From NCBI GenBank assembly GCA_024364735.1, contig JAGFNQ010001195.1, positions 324,382 to 388,381 of the forward strand: a stretch of DNA of 64,000 bases. Direction: 5' to 3'. This DNA comes from Boesenbergia rotunda. Taxonomy: Eukaryota > Streptophyta > Magnoliopsida > Zingiberales > Zingiberaceae. The position numbers and the translations under genes are program-made. Positions 19,883-31,206 of this stretch are shown here, one piece after another. Under the pieces are notes generated by a model. It saw only the letters and a list, made by a program, of their open reading frames with translations, was not told the origin of the DNA and searched no databases. Positions within the stretch are counted from its first letter, which is position 1. Each line of letters opens with the position of its first letter.

Positions 19883-21153
19883 TGTTGGATCGAGAATGAC
19901 CGATAGAGGGGGGGGGGTGAATATCGGAAAATGTTCGGATTTAACAGAAAGAGTAAGTGCGCGGCGGAATAAAGACAAACAACGCAAACACCAAGGTTTT
20001 ACTTGGTTCGGAGCCTGGGTCGACTCCTACTCCAAGGCCCACGGTCGTTGACCGTTTACTTTGGGCAATTCTATAGTGCGTAAAACGGTTACAAAGTGAG
20101 ATTACAAAATTACTGTAAATACAAATATACACTTTGTTTTACCAACTCCCGGTGTAGATCGAGTTTCGGTGCAGTGGGAGGTTGACGGCGCTTCGTTCTT
20201 GAGTCGGGAAGTTTCCGGAGCAGAGCGCGGTCGTCAGAGCGTTTGGATGCGTTGAATGAAAGCGATGTTGAAGCTAGGGGTCGAGGGGTGCTATTTATAG
20301 CACCCAGGGGCGCCCTGGTCGTCGAGGGCGCCCTGCTACGTGTCACTCGATCCGTGCTTCGCTCGGTCAAGAGTTATCGCACCGGAATAGGGATGAGGTT
20401 TGACCTCTGGGGCGCCCTGGTCGCTGAGGGCGCCTTGGTTGACCCGGTCTTCTCGGCTGGATTGAGTTGAAGCTTCGCAGAGAGAGCTGGAGGCGCCTTG
20501 GCTGCTGAAGGCGCCTTCACTGACGAAGGCGCCTTCGCTGCTGAGGGCGCCTTGCCCAGTAAGCAGCTGAAGCCTATTTTGCTTCGCTTGGTTCTAGGGC
20601 GCCTTACTCAGCTGTTGCCTCACTCCTTTGAGGCTCTCTGAGTTGCAGACACACGTCCCTTTGGTCCTGCATCAAGGGTTAGTCCAAAACACAACAAAAC
20701 AATTAATAATTATTTCATACAGCCTTTAGCTGTCTTGGTTCTGACTTTGGTCTCCAAAATGGAGCCCTAGGTCGAACCGACGCCTAATGTTCCCTCAAGG
20801 GGAACGCGTCCTCACCTACTCCTCTCGGGAGAGTTTACCTGGTGCCAACCGGATCCTCCAGTTGGATTTTTGCCCGGCAGTCCTTCGCCAGGTCTTGAGT
20901 TACCAAGCTGCCCTTCGCTTGGTGCCTAGCTGCCCTTCGCTAGGTCTTTTCTTCTGGCAGTCCTTCGCCAGCCTAGCAGTCCTTTGCTAGGGCTTTTCCT
21001 GTCTGGCAGTCCTACGCCAGTGCCTAGCATTCCTTCGCTAGGGCTTTTCCTGTACACTCAAGAAGCTTGTTAGACAATAACTAACCCTTAACTTTTGAAC
21101 CCTTTTGCCAATATCAAAACCCAGGTTTGACTTGGGTGCATTCTGCACCAACA
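19883..21153 (-). repeat. Element B 5' LTR
   Basis: This 1271-bp LTR precedes the primer-binding site on the minus strand. It carries the GGCGCC array (20309-20605), TATA box CTATAAATAG (20291-20300) and hairpin minisatellite (20815-21050). High identity to the 3' LTR suggests a fairly recent insertion. Confidence 0.93.
20291..20300 (-). promoter_or_regulatory. TATA box in element B 5' LTR
   Basis: CTATAAATAG on the minus strand, 8 nt from the first GGCGCC (20309). This is the expected promoter of the element's genomic RNA. Confidence 0.8.
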
Positions 21154-22315
21154 TATACCTCACTTACCGAGACGTTCAAATTCGAAGTTGAGCCTCCCCC
21201 TTCACTTGAGCTCCCTTCATCTTCACTTGAGCTCTTTCCTTCTTCAATTTCGGATGATGTGGAGGCAATATCTTCAATTTCCATTAAAGCAAAATGGGGC
21301 ACATGATGCTTCTCCTCTTCCGATGATGATGACTCATCCTATGTTACTTTTAAACTTTAGACCTTCTTCCCCTTTTCTCTGATTTTCTTCTTTTCTTCTT
21401 TCCTTCCTTTTTCTTTAATAGAGGATATTCATCTCTCATATGCCCTTCTCTTTGACAATTATAACATATGATCTTCCTTGTTTTACTTTTGCTTCTTGAA
21501 CTTTTCCTACCATAAGACTTGTTAGTTGAAAAATGTTTAAAAGTTTTCCTCATTTTTCTTACCATGTAAGCTTCCGCATCATTATTCATGGATGCACTTG
21601 ATTCTTATGAGTCGGATAAGGGAAGCTTCTTCTTTTACCTTTTCCCTTGTTTGCCATAAGGGCTACTCCTCTTGGTTTATAGACTTCTTCAATTGCTTCT
21701 CTAATCCGAGTTTCATGGAGCTCCATGGTTGAGAAAAATTCTTCTAGAGAGGTTTTCTTTAGATCCTTGGATGTATAATATGAGTTCACCATTGAGCTCC
21801 AATTTGATGCTCTTGGGAAGGCATTGATGGCTTTTATCAATATGTCTCGGTTTGAAAGTTGTTGACCTACACTTGTTAGTCCATTAAGGATTTCTTTAAT
21901 TCTAGCATGCAAATTTAATACATTCTCCCCTTTATCAAGCTTGATGTTGTTGAGTTGAGATCGGAGAAGATCTCTCTTTGCCAATTTTGCTTCCGAAGTG
22001 CCTTCATGAAGCTCTACTAGCATATCCCACAAATCCTTGGCACTTGAGTAGCTCCCAATTCTTATTACTTCTTGTTGAGGAAGCACACTTAGTAGATGAT
22101 GCAAGACTTTTGAATTTGTTAGATAGTCATCTCTTTGCTTCTTGCTCCATCTTATCTTTTCAAGTAGTTTGTTCTCTTAATCCCTAGGGCACTTCAAAAT
22201 CATTTTCCATAATCAACATAATATCAAAATCGATATTGAAGAATATCTCCATCCTCTTTTTCCACCAAGAGAATTCTCCTTCGAATTTTGGCCGTTGGAT
22301 GTGTGAGTCGACCAT
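21154..22315 (-). pseudogene. Element A gag, N-terminal part
   Basis: The likely start is the ATG at 22315 (MVDSHIQRPKFEGEFSWWKK), 50 bp after the primer-binding site. It begins the usual Gag N-terminus with a YWK/WWKKRM block. The UBN2-type domain follows (LHARIKEILNGL, AINAFPRASNWSSMV, LEEFFSTMELHE, 21640-22010). A zinc knuckle, CYNCQREGHMRDEY, is near 21470 with its last Cys changed to Tyr. A Ser/Glu-rich segment runs into the edge of element B. In-frame stops near 22184 and 21586-21610 break the frame. The protein would form the retrotransposon particle in the cytoplasm. Confidence 0.82.
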
Positions 22316-22365
22316 TTTGATGAATATGCTCTTCTTGGCGATTAGTCCTTTGAAGGTGACCTTGT

Positions 22366-22377
22366 GCTCTGATACCA
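22366..22377 (-). promoter_or_regulatory. Primer-binding site of element A
   Basis: The minus strand reads TGGTATCAGAGC just inside the 5' LTR, complementary to the 3' end of initiator tRNA-Met as in most plant copia elements. Confidence 0.9.
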
Positions 22378-22379
22378 AT

Positions 22380-23227
22380 TGATGGGATCGATGGACCGGT
22401 TAGAGAGGGGGTAAATAGTTTTTTTTTTCCATTTCACTTTCTTCCTATAATTGTTAGCGCAAGCGAAAACTCAATCTATCAATTAGAACAATGCTAACAC
22501 TTTACCGTTACATGGTTCGGAGATTGCTTGCTTCTACTCCACGACGTGTCCTTGAGATGGACGAACCCTTGATCCTTTGGTGGATCACTCCCCAGCAATC
22601 TCCGGCTAATGCTTTCTCTTTCTCGGTGGAGAACAACCTCTCACAAATCCTCTTCCCCTTTACAAGATGAAAACTAGGGTTTAGGATGATGAGAGAAGAC
22701 TTGGAGCTTGAGCACATAAGCACTTGAGCAAAGATTTCACAATGGAAAAATGCTAACCCTTTGCTAGTCTCAAGCTTCTCTTTAAATAGAGGAGAGAGCT
22801 GTTAACAAAACAGCTCAGCCCTGACACCAGTCGACTGCCCCCAGGGCTAGTCGACTGGTGTTCAGCCTGGGGGCAGTCAACTGGTGTCCAGCCAACGACT
22901 GAATTTCTAACAGACCAGTCGACTGGTCCCCAGACCAGTCGATTGATACATGTTGCTCGACCTTACAGAAAGATCAGTCGACTGATTCCCTTACCAATTG
23001 TTGCTCCACTCCTTTGCTCCTTGTCTAGCGGTCCCTCGGATGCTCCATCCTTCACCGACTCGAGGACTAGAGGAGCACTAGGATGAGATCTTCCATATGT
23101 GTGTTCCACCAAGTCCTACATTACTCAAACATACATCAAACCAATATGAAAACCTAACTTAATTATATTGACACACACATCAAAACCCATGATCTACCTG
23201 ATAAAACTTGGGTTGATTGCACCAACA
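22380..23227 (-). repeat. Element A 5' LTR
   Basis: This 848-bp LTR is followed on the minus strand by the primer-binding site. It carries the palindrome array at 22823-22985 and TATA-like CTATTTAAA at 22781-22789. Compared with the 3' LTR it has lost about 170 bp of U3 immediately outside the array. Confidence 0.88.
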
Positions 23228-23339
23228 AGGTCTCGGTCTCATCATTGGTGGATTGATTGAATTTGAATGTTGGGGTCCTCAAACGCTATTTTTTTCCCCT
23301 TTGAGATTGAGATGATAAACCTCTACGACCTCCTTTCAT
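23228..23339 (-). pseudogene. hAT transposase, N-terminal part cut off by element A
   Basis: A minus-strand ATG at 23339 opens a short basic N-terminus, MKGGRRGLSSQSQRGKK, typical of plant hAT transposase starts. An A-run indel shifts it into a frame reading IAFEDPNIQIQS. This runs into the edge of element A at 23227 and continues in the same frame at 10277 on the far side, once A and one copy of the near-TSD are ignored. The TATA box at 23433-23442 lies about 95 bp upstream. This supports insertion of A inside the hAT coding region. Confidence 0.65.
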
Positions 23340-23432
23340 TGTAGTCGAAAGTTGGGATTGAAAACGCGTAGAGAATGTGAAGTTGAGAATGAAAGTAGAG
23401 AAGATGTGTGTGTAAATGATGAAATGAACTCT

Positions 23433-23442
23433 CTATTTATAG
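23433..23442 (-). promoter_or_regulatory. TATA box of the hAT transposase gene
   Basis: The minus strand reads CTATAAATAG about 95 bp upstream of the ATG at 23339, in the expected position for a plant core promoter. Confidence 0.55.
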
Positions 23443-23670
23443 AGTTTGGATCATAACGGACACTAAATATAGCCATTGATTAAAAAACGGTCAAATAATC
23501 TTAATCGTTGAAAAAATTGAAAAACCCAAAAAATAACTGAACTGGCGGGCCCCTAGTTCAGCAGGCCTAGAATTGGAACCGGCCTGACATCTGGTTCGGC
23601 CGACTAATTGGGTCAACAGGCAACCAGCTCGATGGCTCAGTTATGGTATAGGCCGGGTCTAGATAGAGCG

Positions 23671-25189
23671 TCAAAAAGGATTGATATAGGTTTGTTTTTT
23701 TTTGGGGCCTAATTATATAATCCCTCTCCCCGAGCCATACATTAATGTGGTGGTTTGTAATAATAAATGTGATGTTATGTGAGGATATTAAACATTGCAA
23801 ACATTGTATACTTTCTATTTGTAACATCGTGAAAATATCAAAATTATAATTTGATATTTGAAATAATTTTTTTTAATCTAGATATTTAACTCTTTAAATT
23901 AATTAATCTTAGATATAGTCGATTTGATCTCATAGAAATTTTCCACTGAACACTAGGATAAATAAAAAAATGCGAATAACTCGTCACTCCGTAGCTAGCA
24001 TTCCAAGGTTATCATCCTACTAGAGAAAATTAGTATCGTAATGAGTTGTAATTGAGAATCAACACATTGATACTTGATTAATTATGAAAGTACTTTAGCA
24101 TATCATCATAGACTCGGATGCTTGAAATGATCTTTTATGTTTTAGATTGGAGTAGTTTTGATTAAAATTTATCACATTAGAATAATTTTAATTTGGAGAT
24201 ATACTATTTAAGAGGTATGAATATTTTTTTATTAAAGTTGTATCATTTTAAATCCTGTTTTGGTATTTTACTGAATCATGTAATTAAGTTTCAATATTAC
24301 TTAAATTACCTACTCACAAAATATCCAAATCATATACTATATTTTCAGAATAACTCCTCTTTTTATATAGGTAAATATCAAGTTTTGGATAAAACTGATT
24401 TATGAATTTAGAGAACTCAAATCACCTCAAACTAAAATCAATATACTCATGAAAATTTCGCTAATATATTTATGTCTTCGATCTCAATTTAATAGCATAA
24501 TTTGAGAATCATTAATTAAATTGAGAGTGCATTTTTTAATTTTAACTCTATAAATTTAAAAATTCACTGTTCTCAATTTATACTATTAAATTTAGCTCTG
24601 AGAACATAAATATATTAAATAGGTTTTTAGAAGTACATTGATTTTAATTTGAAGTGATTCAAAGTTTTCTAATTTATCAGTCTATTTCATCCCAAATTGA
24701 TTGCTACATCATTCGAAAATTCAAAAATTTAATATTTTTTGAATCAGATAGTTCTAGGGTTGGTGACGTTAATTAGTGAGTATTATTATCTAGGCATTAT
24801 AATGAGTTTATGAAAAATTTAATCAAATCTTTGCAAGTTTAAAACTTTAATGTTCTCAATTTATGTATCGAATTAGATACGAATGTATAAGATATATTAA
24901 GGAGGTTTTCAAAAATATATTGGTTTTGTTTTGAAGTAATTCAAAAAATTTTAGGTTTATCAATCAATTTCGTTCGAAATTTGCTGACGGACTTAGCGAG
25001 AAAGAGAGGTATTTTAGAAATATAATATGTGATTTAGATATTATAAAAATTGGATACATAATTTAGATAAAATTAGCTGATGGATTCATCTATATATTTA
25101 ATATTTAAAAAAATAATTTAAAGAATTGCCAAATTTAATATTTAGATTTTTTATGAAAATGACCTAAAAATGAGGAATCTTGTGAGGAA
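23671..25189. other. AT-rich intergenic stretch
   Basis: No gene and no clear repeat structure. All reading frames are short. Confidence 0.5.
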
Positions 25190-27030
25190 TTAGGGCACCT
25201 TTCGGAGCTCCCATTGCCACACTGGCATATGTGAGGGACCTATAGTGATAGAATAGCAGCTTCACCTGTGTGGAGCTACTCCTCCATGTAGCGTTTTGTT
25301 TTTTTTTCTTTTTAATTATTAAATCATTAAAATAACTTCTTTAAATATTAAAAAACAAAAAGGAACATGCAATTGTTGTGCAACAACGGCAAATTGCTTG
25401 TTGTTGTACACCGGTTTAATTAAATTTTAATTTTTAAATTTTAAAAAAAATCTATATATACATGTCAATCTTTCAATTTTTTCATTCAACTTATCATTCT
25501 TCTCTCTCTCTCAATTTTTTCTTTCATTCTTGCATTCTTTATTTGTATTCGAGATGGATGAAAATGCTAATATTTCTTTTACAAATCTTTTGAATTCTTC
25601 AAATGTAGAAGAAAATACATCTTCTCAAAATAATCGTATTTATCCCAATGTCCAATATCTTCATTTTTTCCCCTCACACACAATAAATAACCTCCAAATT
25701 TTCAAAATATTTCAAATGCTCTACAATATCCTTCACATTTCTCAAATTTCCAAAATTATCAAAATTTGTCGATGAATCCAAGTAACGTCGTCTCAACTCC
25801 ATTTGGTATGTATCCACCCCAAGATTGGTCAGCCATGGGCAGCCAATTTGGGATGTCTTCTCTGCCTTACATATTTTTTCCTCCTCAACTCTCATTCATG
25901 TTTTCGAATGAATAAAAAATGGCTACTATTAACCTATCTATCAGTGACTAAGAATCTCTAACACCATTATCCGTTCTAGCAATTCAGTTGCCACCGCACT
26001 CATCACAAGAAGAGTGTGAAGTTGAACAAAAGATAGATGATTTGAAATGAAGATTTTGGTCTCACGATAAAGACGCGATTCTTATGAAGTCATGAGCAAT
26101 TATCAGTACTGACGCAATTATTGATAATAATCAGAAGGATCAAGCTTTTTGAAAACGTATAGCTGATTACTACAATAAGCTTCAGCTTATTGAAACTTTG
26201 ACAAGAAGTTATTAGCGGCTAAAATCACATTACTATCACATTGCGCCGATGGTAAATAAATTTATTACAATCTATAATAATTTTTATACTCATCGTCAAA
26301 GCTATTGGTGTGACTAGAATGTGTTGAAGAACGTATTGAATATGTAGAAAGCCAACTATAAAAATAAGGACTTCAGGTATATGCATGTATAAAGGATTCT
26401 TACAGAGTATAAGAAATATACTTCATAACTAGTTGCTCATTACTCTAATAAGAAGGCAAGGGCATCCGATTCAGGGGGGAACACTTCAGCATCAAATCCA
26501 GATACGAGTGTTAATGTGGATGACTATGAAGTCTGCATTTGTCCAACAGGGCAAAAGGCAATGAATAGGAAGGACAAATCCAAAGTGAGAGAGGGTGATG
26601 CAATGGAACAAAATATCAACAAAGAATAGCAAGATATTAAGCATATCAAATGCAAAAAATGATTATGCGGGAAACCGAGATTTTTCATAAGAATTATAAA
26701 ATTAATGAAGGATACTAGTTAGATGACACCAGGACAATTTTATATATATGAAAAAATGATTGAAAAAATTAAAGAGAGACGTTGTTTGGTGTAGATATGT
26801 TTAAATTTATTTTCATATATTATTATAATTTATATCTTTTTATTTGATGTATCATAATATTTATGTAATTTTTTTATTATTAATGTTATCTAATGTTAGT
26901 AATTTATGAATTTAAATTTTATAAAAATTTAATTATATATAATGTAAAATATAGAAGAGAAATAAGAAATATATAATAAAAAGTGTGGAATGTTGTTAAA
27001 AAATTTATTGATAATAAAGAGATATAAGAT
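25190..27030 (+). mobile_element. Decayed PIF/Harbinger-type element (ORF1 part)
   Basis: A left-end-like sequence (gggcacctttcggagctccc, then cacactggcatatgtgaggg, 25193-25245) precedes a plus-strand relic of the Myb/SANT ORF1. I found no DDE transposase ORF and no clear right terminus, so the borders are approximate and the family call rests mainly on ORF1. Confidence 0.5.
25554..26800 (+). pseudogene. PIF/Harbinger ORF1-like Myb/SANT protein remnant
   Basis: The open start at 25554 (MDENANISFTNLLNSSNVEE) is followed by a low-complexity Asn/Gln-rich stretch. A broken trihelix/SANT region comes next, with words such as ISTDAIIDNNQKDQAF, KRIADYYNKLQL, RLKSHYYHIAPMVNKF and QSYWCD in order. 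This is the pattern of plant PIF ORF1 and related proteins often labelled 'glutathione S-transferase T3-like'. The end has KRQ and RKDKSKVREGDAMEQ, like the usual PIGQKKAK tail. Stops and frameshifts are frequent. ORF1 normally helps the DDE transposase bind element ends. Confidence 0.65.
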
Positions 27031-28383
27031 TGAGGAACTTTGCCTTAAATCCCTAATTAAAAATACAAATACTCGTTCAGTCCCCATGTCAGACAAAAAC
27101 CCTTTCCAGTCCCTGACAACGCCTATGTCTTTGCTTAAACTCCCTCTTATATGAATTTACCTAATTGCCCTCCCATTACTTTTAAACTCTCTCCCCTTTG
27201 TATCTTCTTCCCGGCTTGCAATTGCGTTGAAGGTAAAAATCGGCGACCGTCAAAATCATTTTCGATGAGCATTGAAGTCAAAAATTAGAGAGGCGACAGT
27301 ATCCGACTTTCACCTTCAAGTGCAGAGCTTAAAGCTTCGATTCGAAGTGTCTTTCATCTTCGATGAAGTGAAGACCCGCTTTTCACCTTCAACCCAAGAA
27401 TTATCGATGAACATCGGGTTTGAAGAAGTAAAAATGTGGTAATCGCAACAACCAGAGGATTACTAACGTGAAAAAGTGGTCTGCGTTATATTTCAAAGGA
27501 AAAAATAGAGTTATTCAAATAGAAGGCCGATTTTGTTTTTGTGCCCTAAATTTGACCTATTTGTTAATCTTGTTTGTAGAATGAAATTAAGATTATTATT
27601 TATGTATATTTCTGTAAAATTATGTGAAAAATCGATGTTTTAGTCCATGGGCGTTGTTGACTTTGTTAGGTTGAATAAATTTTGATTTTTGGTGTTTAAA
27701 TTATAATTTCTCTGAATGAGTTTATATTATCTCTTCTTCAATTTAAGTAATGAATGAGATATCTGTGTATTTTGTAGTGATTATCAATAAATTGAGTAAT
27801 GTACCCAATTTAAGCACTTTGATGGCCAGAAGTTTAGGATTTGTACTTTAGGGTATGAATGAGTAAATTGTGTGAAAAATCATTGTGGAGTCGATTTTGC
27901 TAGCTCGAATAAAATTAGTTTTGGTATTAGAATTACAACTTTATGATTGTGTTTGTGTTTTAACTTCAGTTGATGAATTGAAAGAGATAAGTTACTTTTG
28001 TGCATTGATTATTGATAAACTGAATAATAAACTTAATTTAAGTGCTAAAATAAGCTTCAATTTTTTATGGTATTTATTTTATGGTAAGAATTATAAATAA
28101 AGTATCTAAAGTTCCCCTTTGGCTAAATTGTTCCTATTTTTAGTGGCGTCGATATTGGTAGTTTAAATAAATTATGTTTTAGATTTCTAATTGCTAAATG
28201 TGTTTGTGTTTTATCTTCTCTAATTGAATGATTGAATGAGTTATGTGGTGATTATGTAATTATTATCAATAAACTAAATAATATACTCAATTTAAGTGGT
28301 AAGATACCTAATTTTGTATGGTTTATACATGATGGTATGACTGATAACTTAATTTATTTTCGCTTAATTTACTTTTTATACAG
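27031..28383 (+). other. 5' region upstream of the C48 gene, with a diverged triplicated segment
   Basis: No ORF is supported. The beginning (gaactttgccttaaatccct, 27038-27057) has the look of a Mutator-like terminal sequence, but no inverted partner was found in the window. The segment 27618-28370 is three diverged tandem copies of ~250 bp. The end, ttttatacag at 28374-28383, is a plausible splice acceptor for the coding block that follows. Confidence 0.45.
27618..28370. repeat. Three diverged tandem copies of a ~250-bp segment
   Basis: Copies begin near 27618, 27871 and 28122. They share tgtgaaaaatc, gtcgat/gttgactt, ttatcaataaa(c/t)tgaataat and caatttaagtg in the same order at ~250-bp spacing. 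Confidence 0.7.
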
Positions 28384-28929
28384 AAATGAGAAAAAAAAGC
28401 TCTTACAGAGAGCACCAAGGAGGCTAAGGTAAAATCTATGGTGAAAGATAAGGGTAAGAGAGTAATGGAAGATGAGGGAAAATGTAAGAGCAGCAAACAA
28501 TCTTTTTCGTGTTGCTCTCCTAGATATTTCAAAGATTACTGGGTGAAGTTCTACTAATTATGAATAATAAGCAAAAAGAGAGGATTAAAAGCACTCCACT
28601 TGCTCCATGGATCGAGATGCCTGAGATGTCTATCAGTAGTACCAGAATTGATTTAGTTTTAAAGAGATTCCAACTATTGTCTTCTCATTCTTTCTTGTTT
28701 AGTGACAACATTGTAGTTTCATTCACTTCGACTGAGTTTAGCATTGTCCTTGGTTTGACCCATGTGGGGCAACCGGTTGATCTAGATGCGAGCATGAAGT
28801 CCAAATTTATTCTTAGGCTATTTGGAGGAAAAGTTGGCAACGTAAATAAGATCATAATTCATGATAATATGTGGTCATTAGCTGGATCTAAGAAGAAATT
28901 TGATGTGGATAATTTTGTTAGGTTGTTTA
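28384..28929 (+). pseudogene. C48 gene, block 1: N-terminal domain
   Basis: It follows an acceptor-like ttttatacag. An open stretch encodes KDKGKRVMEDEGKCKSSKQS and CCSPRYFKDYW. A stop follows and the frame shifts to 28560-28929, with STRIDLVLKRFQLLSSHSFL, FTSTEFSIVLGLTHVGQP and FDVDNFVRLF. This is the conserved N-terminal region seen in many plant Ulp1-type proteins. The block ends at gttta, duplicated beyond solo LTR F, where the same frame resumes. Confidence 0.75.
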
Positions 28930-31206
28930 TGTTGGGACCGGGTGCATGTTGACACGGATACGGGTTCGTAATTTTAAAATTTAATTACGTGCAGCGGAAG
29001 GTTTAGTATAAATAATTTCTTAAATTATTTTAACCACGTATCTAGCATGCAACCTTAAGTTGTGGAGACATGATCATGCAATTAAAATTTTGCAAAAAGT
29101 AAACTAATTTACTTAATACCTCTCGTAACTCGAAGTAAGGGACGAGATCCAACCGTAGCGTCCCTTGGAAGCTCCGCCTCTATTCGCATCCACGCCGAGT
29201 TCTCTTCGGGATGACTTCCCAAAGCCACGAGTTTTGTGCCGACGAGAACTACTAGATTCTACAAAGGCACAACTAGAATAACAAGAGAGAAAGATGGAAA
29301 CTAACCACCAAGTAACGGAATCAAAATTCCGAGAAAGGAAGGAAGGAGTCGCAATCCGCTTCTTCTTCTTCTTCGACACCTTCTTGGTGGAGGAAGCTCA
29401 CGGCCACCCTAGGTTTGTGCGCCGGCCCTAGGGGAGGAGAGAGAGCCGACCCTAGAGAGAGAGAGGGAGAGAGTTAGAGAGAGAGAGAGGGAGAGAGTTA
29501 ATCTCTTGATTACTCTATTGAGGAATTCAAGCCTAGCCTTGGTTCCTTTATATAGTAGCCTCTCCATTGCCAAGTCTCCTCTTAACGGAATAAATTTTCA
29601 TAAGAAATTTATCCTATAAATTTTCTTATGAATTATTCCGTTATGCCAAGTTTTATTATAACTAAATTTATAATAAAAACAAATACTTTTCTCTTTTTAT
29701 TATGGAATAAAATTTACAAGAAATTTATAAATTTTTCTTATCATGGAAAAATTAATTCATAATTGATTTTATAAAATTAAAATAAACCGTTCCATGGTTC
29801 ATTTTAATTTCCATAAAAAGAATAAATTTCTATAAATTTCTTTATATAAATTTCTTTATATAAATCTCTTTATATAAATTTCTTTATACAGATTTATTTA
29901 TCCATAATTTTATAAAACAAATCGTGCTTGATTTATTTTATAAAATAGACCAAATAAATTGGTTTTCTCTCCTTGTAGTGGCTAGCCAAACCAAAGAGGG
30001 TGGGCACCCTCTTTGGCCCGCCACATCAAGCCAAACCCTCGCGAATTAAACTCATTTAATTCGCCCAATAAGCCTTTAAAAGACTTAGCCATTTTAAGCT
30101 TCCATTGCGCCTCTGATTATTTCAGATTCGACTTATTTCTCTTGATCGAAAATCTAATTTTCAACTCGTTTTAAATCCCTCGGATTACTCGTTGTGCGTG
30201 TGACTAAATAGGCTTTCGATTTATGTTGGCCGTCTATAATTAACCAATTATAGAACGATCATGAGTGGCACCTAGTAGTACATCATGATCCCCAATTAAT
30301 CGAAAGATCAACGGTTGACCTCAGAAATAATTCTGAAACCCTTCAGCAGCTCTAATGAATCGTGCCTCATTCCCTTCACCATCTTATACCCACTTGGTTC
30401 TGGACATGGTCTGTGTGTGTCAGTCCCCACTAGGCTGACTACGTCACACCTAGCCCAATTAACGTTCTCTCGTCCTTTGGATTTCTAATTACTCTCATGT
30501 ATTTAAGAGACTCATACTCTAAACATGACATACTCTGGCCAGAGGCTTTGAGTAACAATCCGACGATAGGCCTGGGTATACATCTCCTCGCAAGGAGTGG
30601 TGAATCCTTTGTAGGCTGTTCAAACATCTTCGGGCACTTCGGCTTATACCCAACCATCCTGGGTCCACACCACCTTAGAGATGCTTGCTTAAGATGTTAA
30701 AGTATAAGTCTCCATGACCAAGATGACTTGATCACCGCAAGTCAAAGGAACATCGCACTTAAGTTGCAGTAAGAACTTCATTGACATGTCTATATATAGA
30801 CTACCATATGAAGTTTTACAGTCAGTCACTCCAATGAACTAGTTCCCTTAACTAGCATCCATGTTTATCTTCGGACATCCCAATGTCACCAGCCAGTGAG
30901 AATCAACTAATTAGAGAATAACCCATGCTAGTCTCAACAGAATTGATAGTGTCCGTATTTATCAATTCATCGACTAGGGACAATTTCAATACTTCACAAT
31001 TGCACATGTAGAGATAATCACTAGTTGTGAATTCATCACAAATTCTCTCATGCTATGAATTGTATTGCGGACATTCAGTAAATGAGTTTAAGATCTCAAT
31101 CAAATACACGAACATGTATACTCAAATAGTAAATATTTATTTATTAAAATAAATATTTACAATCATAAGGCGATTGCCTTAGGACACTTCTCTCATATTA
31201 CTAACA
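28930..31206 (-). mobile_element. Solo LTR F (2277 bp) inside the C48 gene
   Basis: It begins tgttgggacc and ends tattactaaca, flanked by the perfect duplication gttta (28925-28929 and 31207-31211). No primer-binding site, gag or pol is present, so it is best read as a solo LTR left by LTR-LTR recombination. A minus-strand TATA (CTATATAAAG, 29546-29555) suggests minus orientation. It contains a GA-rich stretch (29430-29500) and repeated tttctttatataaa words (29820-29890). The family differs from A-E. Confidence 0.85.
29430..29500. repeat. GA-rich low-complexity tract
   Basis: Repeated gagagaga and gggagagagtta units within solo LTR F. Confidence 0.8.

Larger units (their letters stand above)
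12782..21153 (-). mobile_element. Element B: pol-less Sirevirus-like retrotransposon with gag and an accessory gene
   Basis: This 8372-bp element lies in the gag of element A. It is flanked by a perfect 5-bp duplication tatac (12777-12781 and 21154-21158). LTRs at 12782-14078 and 19883-21153 end in TG...CA. Minus-strand order: 5' LTR, primer-binding site, gag (19646-17994, one stop), a non-coding stretch, a palindrome array plus TATA box, a spliced accessory gene (16741-15463), polypurine tract, 3' LTR. No protease, integrase, RT or RNase H is found in its ~5.8 kb interior. Mobility would need enzymes from a related element. Confidence 0.92.
10278..23227 (-). mobile_element. Element A: gag-only Sirevirus-like retrotransposon, host of element B
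   Basis: The two LTRs (10278-11294, 22380-23227) are in direct orientation and end in TG...CA. The 5' side carries a primer-binding site complementary to initiator tRNA-Met (minus strand, 22366-22377). The 3' side carries a polypurine tract (11295-11310). The flanks aggct (10273-10277) and aggtc (23228-23232) are an imperfect 5-bp TSD. The interior codes only for gag, which is interrupted by element B. No protease, integrase or RT is present, so this is a non-autonomous copy. It lies inside the hAT transposase coding region. Confidence 0.85.
8010..23670 (-). mobile_element. Decayed hAT DNA transposon, split by nested retrotransposons A and B
   Basis: A minus-strand hAT transposase relic runs from its dimerization domain (about 8370) to a BED-type zinc finger (about 10130). 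It resumes beyond element A with the N-terminal coding part and a TATA box (23228-23443). The outer flanks (8010-8210 and 23550-23670) are rich in GGTTCGGAACC / GGTTCGGCC words, as in the subterminal regions of many plant hAT elements. A possible terminal repeat is GGTCTAG next to CTCTA/ATAGA (8010-8021 versus 23659-23671), but I could not find a matching 8-bp TSD. The exact ends are therefore tentative. Confidence 0.7.

Noticed and set aside
27031..27180. Left terminal repeat of a Mutator-like element that would carry the C48 gene.
   Set aside because: It looks like one, but no inverted partner or 9-bp TSD was found after 54265, so I do not annotate an element.
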